Positions 17,113-26,263 of a DNA stretch of 64,000 nucleotides are shown here, piece by piece. The position numbers and the translations under genes were made by a program. Within the stretch, counting starts at the first letter, position 1, and each line of letters starts with the position of its first letter. The DNA lies in NCBI RefSeq assembly GCF_005848555.1, contig NZ_CP040518.1, positions 1,549,001-1,613,000 of the forward strand. The letters are read 5' to 3'. The notes beneath the pieces are model-generated. The model was not told the origin of the DNA. It was given only the letters and a program-made list of their open reading frames with translations, and made no database searches. This DNA is from Blautia sp. SC05B48. Lineage in GTDB: Bacteria > Bacillota > Clostridia > Lachnospirales > Lachnospiraceae.

Positions 17113-17256
17113 ATGAATATAAAAGATTTTAAGTGGACGAGAGAACCTGATGATTGCTGGTTGAAAGGGGCTTCTGAGGATGGAAGTGAAACGTATATGA
17201 TCAAAAAGGGACGGTTGTCATTGAATTTAAGACCACCATATTCAAAGGATAGATAA
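17113..17256 (+). pseudogene. DUF1349-type protein, N-terminal remnant
   Basis: 47 residues beginning NIKDFKWTREPDD, the typical start of DUF1349 proteins (usual length about 190). The similarity ends within 30 residues. It has a usable ribosome site (AAGGGAT) and sits behind leader copy B, so the leader once served a full gene. Another DUF1349 remnant is at 41827-41979. Confidence 0.5.
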
Positions 17257-17290
17257 GCTGTTTATTTGAGTAGAAAAAAGAATTACAATC

Positions 17291-17334
17291 AATAACGCCG
17301 GTGCGGGATTTTGATATCCAGTACCGGCGTTATT
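17291..17334. terminator. Hairpin terminator
   Basis: AATAACGCCGGTGCGGGAT pairs with ATCCAGTACCGGCGTTATT around TTTGAT. Same family as 6281-6320. The 240 bases that follow, up to the kinase start at 17576, hold no gene that I can see. Confidence 0.65.
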
Positions 17335-17575
17335 GATTCTACAGGGGCTTGGTGATGTAGCCACCAAATATCTTATTTTTCTTCTTTGGGAAAAGTGTCA
17401 TGGACATATGTCTTGAAAAAGTGATTGTGGAACAATATGCTGCTATGATATGATAAAGTAAACAGTTTGATGTGTATACTCGGATTTTCATGAAGAGAAT
17501 GAAAAGTGGATAAACTTTAAAAATAAAACAGAAAACTTAAAGTCATTTAAGACTTTTTAAGCATGAGGGAACCGT

Positions 17576-18446
17576 ATGGATGATTTCAAAAAACTCACAG
17601 AGCAGCTTTTGGAAATATATATTAACGCTGAATCAGTAAATGATTTAGAAATTGAAAATTACTTTGATGAAAATATTAGTCTGATTGGAACTGGAAAACA
17701 CGAGTTTTACAGGAATCTGCATGAGTTTTTAGAATCATTTGAATTTGATGTAAAACGAAGAGGCAAAATCAGAATTGAAGTACAAAATTTACATCAAGAA
17801 GAAAAACGGCTTGATGATGATCATGTTCTTGCACACGGAACAGTAGATTTTGTTGGTCTGTTTAAAGATGATTCAATTTGTTTTAAAATGGAGACAAGAT
17901 TTACGATTATCTATAGGTGGACGAATGGGAAATGGTTAGTTCAGCATCTGCATCAGTCAACACCAGATTTGGAACAGATGGACGGTGAAGAGTTCCCTGT
18001 CACATTGGGAAAACAGGTGAAGAAAACTCGGCAGGCGCTTTATGCATTAGGCACCGCCTATTATCATATCTCGAGGCTGAATTTAAAAACAGGGAAGATC
18101 GAACTTGTCAAAAGATCTCGAAAAATGTGTATGGATATTAAAGATAATACTGCAGATTGGGATCCACAGTTCGAGGTTATCGAAAGTATTATAGCAGAAC
18201 CGTTTGTACAGAAGTATATAGATTTTTTTGATATACGAACCATGGCGGCACGGCTTCATAATAAAGAATCTATGTCTTCCGAATTCAAAAAGAAGAATGG
18301 ATCATGGTTTCTTTCCATGGTTGTTCCTCAGAGTTATGATAAAAATGGAAATGTTACATCCGTGCTGATTGCGAATCGAGATGTGACAGATGAAAAAATG
18401 CGTGAATTAAGACAAGAGGAAGAATTGCGGGAAGCTAAATTAAAAG
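17576..18446 (+). pseudogene. Hybrid sensor histidine kinase, 5' part (split by transposon)
   Basis: First 290 codons of a two-component hybrid kinase. Residues 1-125 resemble a SnoaL/NTF2-like domain; residues 150-270 look PAS-like and end in VLIANRDVTDEKMR, followed by a coiled linker. The frame is cut at 18446 by the composite transposon and closes 20 bases later inside the IS. Joined to 24888-26032 (one 7-base duplication removed) it gives exactly 672 codons including the stop, with linker EAKLKAECANKAKSAFLFN. Confidence 0.88.
18440..18446. repeat. 7-bp target site duplication, left
   Basis: TTAAAAG directly before the outer end of the left IS; repeated at 24881-24887. Confidence 0.85.
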
Positions 18447-19775
18447 CTATAAATGAGCAAATTTGAAAAATTGCACAAAACTACACTGCGAATTTCATAA
18501 ATGAATCAAAATCATTGCTTTCCTTTGCGCATTGAAAAAGATAACGATACTTTTCCAGCTGAATGGTATCACAGATTTCGTGATATCCAGTTTCAAACGA
18601 ACAGAACCTACCAGTACCCACTGCACACATGAAATGTGCCAGTGACATAAGTAGCCAGTACCTTTTGATTCCCTGTGCAGAGCGTATCTGATAGCTGTCC
18701 AGTGCCAGTTTATCCTTACACTGGCGGAAAAATACTTCAATCGGCCATCGACACACATACCAGGAAAGAATCTCCTGTGTAGACAGGGCTGCGTTTGTAC
18801 TGATGAAAGCACGCAATGCTTTGGGATTACCAAATGCTTTTTCCGGATAACTCAAAAGAACTACCGCATTTTCTATGCCGTTGAGGTTTCCCTCGTACCG
18901 GTACACATAATAGTTTCGTTTTTTGACTGTCACAAGGTCAAATTCACGATGTGTAACAGACAATTCGGCGGCCAGTTCACGAAGTTTCTTTTTCATTCCC
19001 GATGGATACAGCAAACGGTTTGTTTTCAAAGCACCGATGGTATGGAACCCTCTCTGTGCAAAGGTATTGATTATCTTTTCAGAAACATACCAGCAGTCGC
19101 AAAGAAAATAGGACATTACCGGTGGAACAGGCAGCTCCTTTGCAATGCTTTGTACAATGTCAATCTTGGAAATTGACTTATTGTACATTACAAAAGCATA
19201 GTTCAGAACAATGCCATTGCAGGAAAGCATAACAGCAACTGCCTGATGCCCGTAATCCGGTTTTCCCTTTAAATGGGATTGGTGAAAATACGCATCTTCA
19301 ATCGGATGTAAAGCCTGTGACGAAGGCTTTGTCTTTGAAGCAATCGTATCGTCCACAATACAGAGAACAGGTTTTCCGGTGCGTGCTGCTTCTGAATAAA
19401 TAATCTCAATGACAGAGCATTTTAACGTATCTGAAAGTAAGGAATCATCCCATTTTCCGGAATTGAGGAAATGGGCAATCGTAGTTCTGTGGCAGGAACT
19501 GTTTTTAGCAAAGTCCGTGGTTTTTCCATGATATCCTGAAATGAAAATACTGATTAGGATACTCATAAGATGGTTTATTACTCGGTTCGAATAAAATTTG
19601 CATAAGTTTAATTTTTTAAACTGGTTGTATATGAATGAGGAATGATGTATAGTATTTGCGAGAGACACCTTCTTTCGTAAATGTTGCAAATGTTTGTTTT
19701 GGCACTTTCATTATACAACACATGGAATCGAGGTGTCTTTCTTTTATGCAAAATCACGAACTTGCTCATTTATAG
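18447..19775 (-). mobile_element. IS4-superfamily insertion sequence, left copy
   Basis: 1329 bp. Ends are imperfect terminal inverted repeats: CTATAAATGAGCAA is exact at both ends, and similarity extends to about 33 bases. Identical in length to the right copy. Confidence 0.85.
18481..19689 (-). CDS. IS4-superfamily transposase, left copy
   Basis: 402 residues, identical to the copy at 23638. DDE transposase: first Asp in CIVDDTIASKTK, second in FLCDCWYVSEK, and the YREK signature of the IS4 superfamily (Y-x2-R-x3-E-x6-K) in YVCRWPIEVFFRQCK. The start is taken at a TTG codon; a GTG 21 bases downstream is an alternative. An inverted repeat AGACACCT/AGGTGTCT around the start could hide it in read-through transcripts, a common way to keep transposition low. 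Confidence 0.88.
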   Translation of the reverse strand: MQHLRKKVSLANTIHHSSFIYNQFKKLNLCKFYSNRVINHLMSILISIFISGYHGKTTDFAKNSSCHRTTIAHFLNSGKWDDSLLSDTLKCSVIEIIYSEAARTGKPVLCIVDDTIASKTKPSSQALHPIEDAYFHQSHLKGKPDYGHQAVAVMLSCNGIVLNYAFVMYNKSISKIDIVQSIAKELPVPPVMSYFLCDCWYVSEKIINTFAQRGFHTIGALKTNRLLYPSGMKKKLRELAAELSVTHREFDLVTVKKRNYYVYRYEGNLNGIENAVVLLSYPEKAFGNPKALRAFISTNAALSTQEILSWYVCRWPIEVFFRQCKDKLALDSYQIRSAQGIKRYWLLMSLAHFMCAVGTGRFCSFETGYHEICDTIQLEKYRYLFQCAKESNDFDSFMKFAV

Positions 19776-20049
19776 TATCATACTTATTAAACGGTCGTTT
19801 TGTTTTTTCCATATTTGTTTCCATTTTTATGATTACCTCCTTCGCAAGATCATCCATGTGGACTCCAAAAAGAAAGCAGATTTTTTTCAACGTATTTATA
19901 TCGGGTTCATTGACATCCCTCTCCCAATTCGATAGCGCCTGCCGGGTAACATTTAATTCCCCGGCTAATTCCTCTTGTGTCATTCCCGATTGTGTCCGCA
20001 GATGACGTATTTGCTTTCCTGTTGTAATATCTGTCTGTTCCTTGTTCAA
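19776..20049 (-). pseudogene. XRE-family regulator truncated by the left IS
   Basis: About 91 native codons, then the frame runs into the IS end and stops at 19744. Residues 12-65 are a clean XRE helix-turn-helix (IRHLRTQSGMTQEELAGELNVTRQALSNWERD). The usual C-terminal part is lost. It lies 81 bases downstream of tet on the same strand with its own ribosome site (GAGGAGGAAC). DNA binding could survive. Confidence 0.8.
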
Positions 20050-20130
20050 AATAGTTCCTCCTCTCTGCTACTGATTCTATCAATGATATTCCGCAATAGC
20101 CAGCAATGAACGCTAGCATTGCGCAAGACC

Positions 20131-22050
20131 TTACATGATCTTCTGAAACATATGACGAACCTTATCCAGCCGGCTATTGGGGCGGCGGGGCTGTACTGCA
20201 GGTTCCCCTGAAGTTTCCTGATACCCTTTCAATTCCGTCAGGCAAACACTTCTTCCATTTGTGTAGAAATTCAGATCGCTTTTGTATTCCCCAATCCGTC
20301 TTGCCGGTATTTCTCCAGTTAAGATCGCTTCATTATTTTTTATTGAAGTTGTTTCAATTACCGCATCGTATTTCACAGCATCATGATAAGCCCGTGAAAG
20401 ATATTCCTGCGGTGCAAACAGGGTAAAAGAAAGATAGGGTTCTAAAACCTGTGTTCCTGCTTTTTTTAATGCCAGTTCCAGCACAATGGGCGCAAGAAAG
20501 CGGAAATCTGACGGAGTACTGACTGGGCTGTAATAAATTCCGTATTCAAAACAGATCCTGCAATCTGTCACCTCCCATCCATACACTCCCTGCTCCAATC
20601 CATACTGAATCCCTTCCATAACTGCGTTTTGAAAACTTTGGTTTAAATAACCAAGTGACACCTTGCTTTCATATTCTGTTCCGCTCCCAGCAGGAAGGGG
20701 AGTGACTGCCAGACCAATCGACGCCCAAAAGGGATTTGGCGGCACTTCAATATGAATTGTATAATGCGCCTCTTTTCGTGGTCTTTCCATATAAATGACC
20801 GTAGGCTCTTTTACCTCTGCCTCGATGCAATATTTTTCATTCAATAAAGAACAAACAACTTCTAACTGTACTTTCCCCAAAAAGGAAAGAATGATTTCAT
20901 GAGTGACAGGATCAATCACAAAGCGCAGAAGCGGATCAGTATCCGCAATCTCTGTAAGGGCATCCAGCAACACTTCCCTTTGCTCTGCTTTGGCTGGCTC
21001 TATCGTTGTCCTAAGAAGCGGCAGGGGATTATCCGTCCATGCCTTGCGTGGCAACAGTTTTTCGTCTCCCAGAATATCATTTAACTTTAATGTGTTGTCA
21101 GACAAAATAACAATCTCCCCGGAATCAGCAGTATCTGTCTGGACAATTTCTCCCTTAAATGGAATTGACATCTCTGTAATCTTAATCTTTTCCTTTTTTT
21201 GCAAAAAAATCGTTTCCCGTAAGCAAAGCGTACCACTATACAGCCTTACATAGCACCGTCGTTTTTTCTGCTCGGTATATTCAATTTTAAAAACGTACCC
21301 GCACAGTTCCGATTGACAGTTATCCGTTTTCGATGAAAAAATATCTGTGATTACATCAAGCAATTCTTTTGTCCCGATATTCTCTTTTGCGCTTCCATGA
21401 TATACCGGAAAAAAAGTTCCCTGCTGTACCCTTCGCTTTATTTCTTCCTGAAGTTCCCGCAATGTCAAAGGCGCTCCTGAAAGATATTTTTCTAAAAGAT
21501 CATCATTCCCGGCAATCACAGCATCCCACTTTTCAAAATCCGCAACGTCGGAAAGTGTTAGTTCTGAAAATAAATGAACTTCCTGCATAACCATCATATC
21601 TTCTGTCAATTTTTCTCTGATATTTTGATAAGTCTGTGCAGGAACAAAGCCTTCCTGATCGATTTTATTGATAAAAATAATGGTTGGTATCTTCATCTTC
21701 CTCAGCGCATGGAACAGCACTCTGGTCTGTGCCTGTACGCCATCTTTTGCAGACACTACTAAAATCGCTCCGTCCAGAACTGATAAAGAACGGTACACTT
21801 CTGTCAAAAAATCCATGTGTCCCGGTGTATCTACAAGATTCACTTTGTACTCTTTCCAGTGAAAAGACGTAACGGCAGCCTGAATGGTAATTCCCCTTTG
21901 ACGTTCCAAAGCCATAGAATCCGTTCTTGTTGTGCCTTTATCTACACTGCCCGGTTCTATGATTGCCCCGCTTGTATACAGCAGGCTTTCTGTCAGTGTT
22001 GTTTTTCCTGCATCAACGTGTGCAAGAATGCCAATATTGATTATTTTCAT
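20131..22050 (-). CDS. tet: Ribosomal protection tetracycline resistance GTPase
   Basis: 639 residues, the normal length for Tet(M/O/W/32)-type proteins, which resemble EF-G and remove tetracycline from the 30S subunit using GTP. G motifs: AHVDAGKTT (residues 10-18), DTPGHMDF, and NKID. The C-terminal domain shows the conserved [12 protein letters not shown] and [16 protein letters not shown]. From memory it is clearly distinct from Tet(M), Tet(O) and Tet(W); it may be Tet(32) or a close relative, but I cannot assign the allele. A hairpin with T-run 34 bases upstream suggests transcription attenuation. Captured in the composite transposon. Confidence 0.95.
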   Translation of the reverse strand: MKIINIGILAHVDAGKTTLTESLLYTSGAIIEPGSVDKGTTRTDSMALERQRGITIQAAVTSFHWKEYKVNLVDTPGHMDFLTEVYRSLSVLDGAILVVSAKDGVQAQTRVLFHALRKMKIPTIIFINKIDQEGFVPAQTYQNIREKLTEDMMVMQEVHLFSELTLSDVADFEKWDAVIAGNDDLLEKYLSGAPLTLRELQEEIKRRVQQGTFFPVYHGSAKENIGTKELLDVITDIFSSKTDNCQSELCGYVFKIEYTEQKKRRCYVRLYSGTLCLRETIFLQKKEKIKITEMSIPFKGEIVQTDTADSGEIVILSDNTLKLNDILGDEKLLPRKAWTDNPLPLLRTTIEPAKAEQREVLLDALTEIADTDPLLRFVIDPVTHEIILSFLGKVQLEVVCSLLNEKYCIEAEVKEPTVIYMERPRKEAHYTIHIEVPPNPFWASIGLAVTPLPAGSGTEYESKVSLGYLNQSFQNAVMEGIQYGLEQGVYGWEVTDCRICFEYGIYYSPVSTPSDFRFLAPIVLELALKKAGTQVLEPYLSFTLFAPQEYLSRAYHDAVKYDAVIETTSIKNNEAILTGEIPARRIGEYKSDLNFYTNGRSVCLTELKGYQETSGEPAVQPRRPNSRLDKVRHMFQKIM

Positions 22051-22083
22051 GTGTCATCCTCCATTCACAGCCAAAAAAAGGCA

Positions 22084-22123
22084 TAAAAATCCCCAGCAGC
22101 AAAATACTCTTACCGCTGGGGAT
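22084..22123 (-). terminator. Attenuator hairpin in the tet leader
   Basis: On the minus strand AATCCCCAGC and GCTGGGGATT pair around a 16-base loop and are followed by TTTTTATGC. It lies between the likely promoter and the tet ribosome site (GGAGGATG). Similar leader terminators regulate tet(M) by tetracycline-dependent read-through. The upstream leader (22124-22330) holds further T-rich segments but no gene. Confidence 0.65.
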
Positions 22124-22395
22124 TTAATCTTTGGACATACACATAAAAGACATACGCCAACAGACGCTTGTCACTTGTCTTGCTATGTCAATATATAAGG
22201 CAAAAGTATTTTTAAATAGGCACAAAAAACCAAGCCCTTGTTCCAAAGGACATCCCAAAGTTTTTTGTTCCCACTATTTGGTTATAGTTTTATTTAAGAA
22301 TACCCTGCCGCATATTTTTTAACTCCTTTTTGGAAATATCATGATTATAACACATCCGCACCCGAAAAGCAAGCATGAAATAAATCTTTCAATCA

Positions 22396-22941
22396 TCACA
22401 ATTCTAATCTCATAGAAATGACCTCCTGAAATCCGGCTATGCGGGAGCAAAATCCTTTGGGATTTCTTCCAAACTCGACAAATCCAGCCTGTTCATACAT
22501 AGAAACGGCTCTTTCGTTTTCAGCAACCACATTAAGTTCAAGCTGGCTATAGCCCGCTGCTTTAGCACATTCGATACATGAAGCCAGCAAAGCCTTACCA
22601 ATTCCAAGCCCCCAATATTTTTTCGCAACGCTGATGCCAAATTCTGCCCGATGCCGTACCTTATACTTTGTACCGATTGCCTCGATTCCTGCTGTTCCTG
22701 TAATGACACCGTCAACTATGGCAATCAGTTCAATCTCCCTTTCACTCTCAGCCTTTTCTTTCAGGAACTGGCTTTCCTGTTCGGCATTAAAACTGTTTTC
22801 ATCTGGATATGTAAGCAAATAATCGGTTTCGCTATGTGTCAGATTGAAATTATCCAATACAAGCTGACCATCACTTTCTGTTCCATTCCTCAAACAACAT
22901 TCCACACCATTACTTAACATTATTGTTTTATTATATCTCAT
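22396..22941 (-). CDS. GNAT family N-acetyltransferase
   Basis: 181 residues. GNAT motif A is visible (FGISVAKKYWGLGIGKALL) and the C-terminal AVSMYEQAGFVEFGR. Start chosen at the ATG 22941 (minus) preceded by GAAGGGG; an upstream in-frame ATG at 22986 exists with a poor ribosome site. It is 12 bases after the truncated GNAT gene and upstream of tet, all on the same strand. Substrate unknown; an aminoglycoside or protein target cannot be claimed. Confidence 0.82.
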   Translation of the reverse strand: MRYNKTIMLSNGVECCLRNGTESDGQLVLDNFNLTHSETDYLLTYPDENSFNAEQESQFLKEKAESEREIELIAIVDGVITGTAGIEAIGTKYKVRHRAEFGISVAKKYWGLGIGKALLASCIECAKAAGYSQLELNVVAENERAVSMYEQAGFVEFGRNPKGFCSRIAGFQEVISMRLEL

Positions 22942-22998
22942 GCCTGCCCCTTCACTGACAACCGCCCTTAAAGTCAGCTTCTTCATCTATGCAATATC

Positions 22999-23551
22999 CT
23001 AAACAGAAAAATATTTTCTCATTTCATATTGTTTAACAAATACACGAAACTTCATTTTCTTCAAAAATATGTTTAATGCCTGATCTCGCTCATCCACGTT
23101 TATTACTTTCATCTCTAAACTCTTTGTTTGTTTCGATAAATCCAACAAAATCTCTGTGGCAACTCCCATTCTGCGATATTGAGGATGTACCGCTAACTGC
23201 ACAATATCTCCTTTTATTTTGTCCACAATACCATAGCCGATCAGGTTTCCGTCAAATTTAACAATCGTATAAGAAAAGGATCTGGCGATTGCGCATACAG
23301 CATCTTTTGCGTTTTGCCATGAAGGTGGATACGTCCAAAAATCCTTGACTATTGTCCATTGAGCTTCTTGTATTTTTTCTGGATGTTCCAGTTTCCACGC
23401 TTTATATATGCCTGGTTCTTTTATCCCACCTGTCAGTTGGTAACAATTCAATACTCTGTCAACTTGAAATCCCTGCTTTTTATATAAAGTAAGCGCCTTC
23501 TCATTATCCTGAATCACTTCCAGCTGATACACTCTGATTTTATTTTTTATA
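22999..23551 (-). pseudogene. GNAT acetyltransferase truncated by the right IS
   Basis: Native codons run from the IS boundary at 23551 to the stop at 22999. Two GNAT-like halves are seen: the end of one (QDNEKALTLYKKQGFQ) and a second full one with VQLAVHPQYRRMGVATEILLDL. The frame continues upstream into the IS and could be expressed from an IS start codon as a 215-residue fusion. The original 5' end is missing. Confidence 0.75.
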
Positions 23552-24880
23552 CTATAAATGAGCAAGTTCGTGATTTTGCATAAAAGAAAGACACCTCGAT
23601 TCCATGTGTTGTATAATGAAAGTGCCAAAACAAACATTTGCAACATTTACGAAAGAAGGTGTCTCTCGCAAATACTATACATCATTCCTCATTCATATAC
23701 AACCAGTTTAAAAAATTAAACTTATGCAAATTTTATTCGAACCGAGTAATAAACCATCTTATGAGTATCCTAATCAGTATTTTCATTTCAGGATATCATG
23801 GAAAAACCACGGACTTTGCTAAAAACAGTTCCTGCCACAGAACTACGATTGCCCATTTCCTCAATTCCGGAAAATGGGATGATTCCTTACTTTCAGATAC
23901 GTTAAAATGCTCTGTCATTGAGATTATTTATTCAGAAGCAGCACGCACCGGAAAACCTGTTCTCTGTATTGTGGACGATACGATTGCTTCAAAGACAAAG
24001 CCTTCGTCACAGGCTTTACATCCGATTGAAGATGCGTATTTTCACCAATCCCATTTAAAGGGAAAACCGGATTACGGGCATCAGGCAGTTGCTGTTATGC
24101 TTTCCTGCAATGGCATTGTTCTGAACTATGCTTTTGTAATGTACAATAAGTCAATTTCCAAGATTGACATTGTACAAAGCATTGCAAAGGAGCTGCCTGT
24201 TCCACCGGTAATGTCCTATTTTCTTTGCGACTGCTGGTATGTTTCTGAAAAGATAATCAATACCTTTGCACAGAGAGGGTTCCATACCATCGGTGCTTTG
24301 AAAACAAACCGTTTGCTGTATCCATCGGGAATGAAAAAGAAACTTCGTGAACTGGCCGCCGAATTGTCTGTTACACATCGTGAATTTGACCTTGTGACAG
24401 TCAAAAAACGAAACTATTATGTGTACCGGTACGAGGGAAACCTCAACGGCATAGAAAATGCGGTAGTTCTTTTGAGTTATCCGGAAAAAGCATTTGGTAA
24501 TCCCAAAGCATTGCGTGCTTTCATCAGTACAAACGCAGCCCTGTCTACACAGGAGATTCTTTCCTGGTATGTGTGTCGATGGCCGATTGAAGTATTTTTC
24601 CGCCAGTGTAAGGATAAACTGGCACTGGACAGCTATCAGATACGCTCTGCACAGGGAATCAAAAGGTACTGGCTACTTATGTCACTGGCACATTTCATGT
24701 GTGCAGTGGGTACTGGTAGGTTCTGTTCGTTTGAAACTGGATATCACGAAATCTGTGATACCATTCAGCTGGAAAAGTATCGTTATCTTTTTCAATGCGC
24801 AAAGGAAAGCAATGATTTTGATTCATTTATGAAATTCGCAGTGTAGTTTTGTGCAATTTTTCAAATTTGCTCATTTATAG
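23552..24880 (+). mobile_element. IS4-superfamily insertion sequence, right copy
   Basis: 1329 bp with the same terminal inverted repeats as the left copy, in opposite orientation. A TATAAT at 23613-23618 within the element could drive the transposase. Confidence 0.85.
23638..24846 (+). CDS. IS4-superfamily transposase, right copy
   Basis: Identical in sequence to the left transposase (402 residues; YREK signature, DDE residues as above). Transcribed outward. Identity of the two copies points to a recent event or to gene conversion between them. Confidence 0.88.
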   Translation: MQHLRKKVSLANTIHHSSFIYNQFKKLNLCKFYSNRVINHLMSILISIFISGYHGKTTDFAKNSSCHRTTIAHFLNSGKWDDSLLSDTLKCSVIEIIYSEAARTGKPVLCIVDDTIASKTKPSSQALHPIEDAYFHQSHLKGKPDYGHQAVAVMLSCNGIVLNYAFVMYNKSISKIDIVQSIAKELPVPPVMSYFLCDCWYVSEKIINTFAQRGFHTIGALKTNRLLYPSGMKKKLRELAAELSVTHREFDLVTVKKRNYYVYRYEGNLNGIENAVVLLSYPEKAFGNPKALRAFISTNAALSTQEILSWYVCRWPIEVFFRQCKDKLALDSYQIRSAQGIKRYWLLMSLAHFMCAVGTGRFCSFETGYHEICDTIQLEKYRYLFQCAKESNDFDSFMKFAV

Positions 24881-24887
24881 TTAAAAG
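24881..24887. repeat. 7-bp target site duplication, right
   Basis: TTAAAAG directly after the outer end of the right IS; matches 18440-18446. Confidence 0.85.
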
Positions 24888-26032
24888 CAGAATGTGCAAA
24901 TAAAGCAAAATCCGCATTTTTGTTCAATATGTCTCATGATATCAGGACTCCTATGAATGCAATCATTGGTTATGCAGATCTGGCGACCAGACATTTGCAA
25001 GAAACAGAAAAACTTGGCAGATATCTTGAAGAAATTCAAATATGCGGAAAAGAACTTCTGTCGATGCTTGGTAATGTTTTGGATCTTGCAAGAATTGAGA
25101 ATAATAAAGTTGAAATGGAATACACTGTTTCGAATGTCCGTGAGTGCTTTGAAAATTGTGTCACTATGTTCCGACAACAGGCAGAAAGTAAAAATCAAAC
25201 TCTCTCTCTGACAGAACAAATTATGTATCCGTATGTATATATGGATGCACCGCACCTGTCAGAAATCTGCCTTAATATTATAAGTAATGCAATAAAGTAT
25301 ACAAATACAGGGGGTACAATATCCTGTAGTGTCCTGCAGGAATCTTGTAAAGAAGACTGGTGCAATATGATCATTACCATTACCGATAATGGAATTGGTA
25401 TGTCTGAAGAATTTCAAAAGCATATTTTTGATGCTTTTGAAAGAGAACGCAATTCTACAGCCAGTCATATTGAGGGTAGCGGTATTGGAATGGGGATTAC
25501 GAAAAAACTTATTGAGCTCATGAATGGCACTATAGAAGTGAAAAGTAAGCAGGGCGAGGGTTCTTCATTTACAGTGACTGTTCCTTGCAGAAAAGCGTTA
25601 AAAGAAGATACGCTAGAGAAGAAAAATACTAATCTGCACAATAAAAATTGTTTGAACGGTGTTCGAATCTTATTAGTCGAAGATAATGAGATTAATATAG
25701 AAATCGCAAGAGAACTATTGACGGAAGAAGGGTGTCTTGTTGAGACTGCAAATGATGGTGTTGCATGCATTGACATGATTGAAAAAGCTGATGCTGATTA
25801 TTACAAGCTGATCCTTATGGATATTCAGATGCCAGTTATGAATGGGTATGATGCTACATTGGCTATCCGAAAAATGAAGGATACTAAAAAATCCAGGATT
25901 CCAATTATTGCGATGACTGCCAATGCCTTTGCAGAAGATGTACAAAAAGTTCTTTCTGTTGGAATGAATGATCATGTTGCAAAGCCTGTAGATATAAATA
26001 TTCTTGTCTCAACAATGATGAAATATCTATAA
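24881..26032 (+). pseudogene. Hybrid sensor histidine kinase, 3' part
   Basis: Continuation of the split kinase. HisKA with FNMSHDIRTPMNAIIG (His307 in the rebuilt protein), HATPase_c with NIISNAIKYT, DNGIGM and GSGIGMGI, then a receiver domain with LLVEDNEIN and the phosphate acceptor in LILMDIQMPVMNG (Asp602). An internal ATG at 24920 sits just before the phosphorylated His, so a 370-residue sensorless kinase-receiver could still be made if a promoter lies in the IS. A normal gene would be regulated through the lost N-terminal sensor part. Confidence 0.88.
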
Positions 26033-26067
26033 TAGACAGATTTAATGAAAAATTTACAATATTCTTG

Positions 26068-26231
26068 CCCTTGTATTTGCCCTTAACAGAGTTCGTAAAC
26101 ACTGATGAGACGATATAACACAAGGGAAACAATAAGGGAAAGCTCACCTGCGACAAATCCAGTGTTTTCAAGGATTTACAGAGAATTTGATAACAAAATA
26201 TAACAGTTATTAAATCTCTTAAAACAGGTGA
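26068..26231 (+). promoter_or_regulatory. 164-nt structured leader element, copy C
   Basis: Third copy, same length. H1 is slightly weaker (CCCTTGTATTTGCCCTTAA), H2 keeps AAACACTG/CAGTGTTT, H3 and H4 are intact with one G-T wobble. Unlike A and B the upstream shared promoter is missing; the element starts 36 bases after the kinase stop, where TATAAT occurs at 26029-26034. The acetyltransferase ATG lies 32 bases after the core. Confidence 0.65.
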
Positions 26232-26263
26232 AATATTAATCGGAATTGTGAGGTTAATGAAAT

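Larger units (their letters stand above)
18447..24880. mobile_element. Composite transposon carrying a tet gene
   Basis: 6434 bp bounded by two 1329-bp copies of one IS in inverted orientation, with 3776 bp between them. Only the outer ends carry a shared 7-bp duplication (TTAAAAG); the inner flanks (TATCATA on the left, TTTTATA on the right) do not match each other or the outer flank, so the whole unit moved together. Cargo: truncated XRE gene, ribosomal-protection tet gene, GNAT gene and truncated GNAT gene, all on the minus strand. Both end genes of the cargo are cut by the IS, so the cargo was captured from a larger region. Confidence 0.88.

Noticed and set aside
19776-23551. Target duplications at the inner ends of the two IS copies, which would mean two separate insertions.
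   Set aside because: Inner flanks (TATCATA and TTTTATA) match neither each other nor the outer TTAAAAG.
23638-23646. The 215-codon GNAT frame that starts inside the right IS as a genuine gene start.
   Set aside because: The first 33 codons are the antisense of the IS end; native GNAT similarity begins at the IS boundary, so the gene is truncated, although a fusion could be translated.
26068-26231. CTGATGAG and GAAAC in leader copy C suggested a hammerhead ribozyme core.
   Set aside because: No stem II pairing connects the two parts, and copy A changes CTGATGAG to CTGGCGGG, which would destroy the core.
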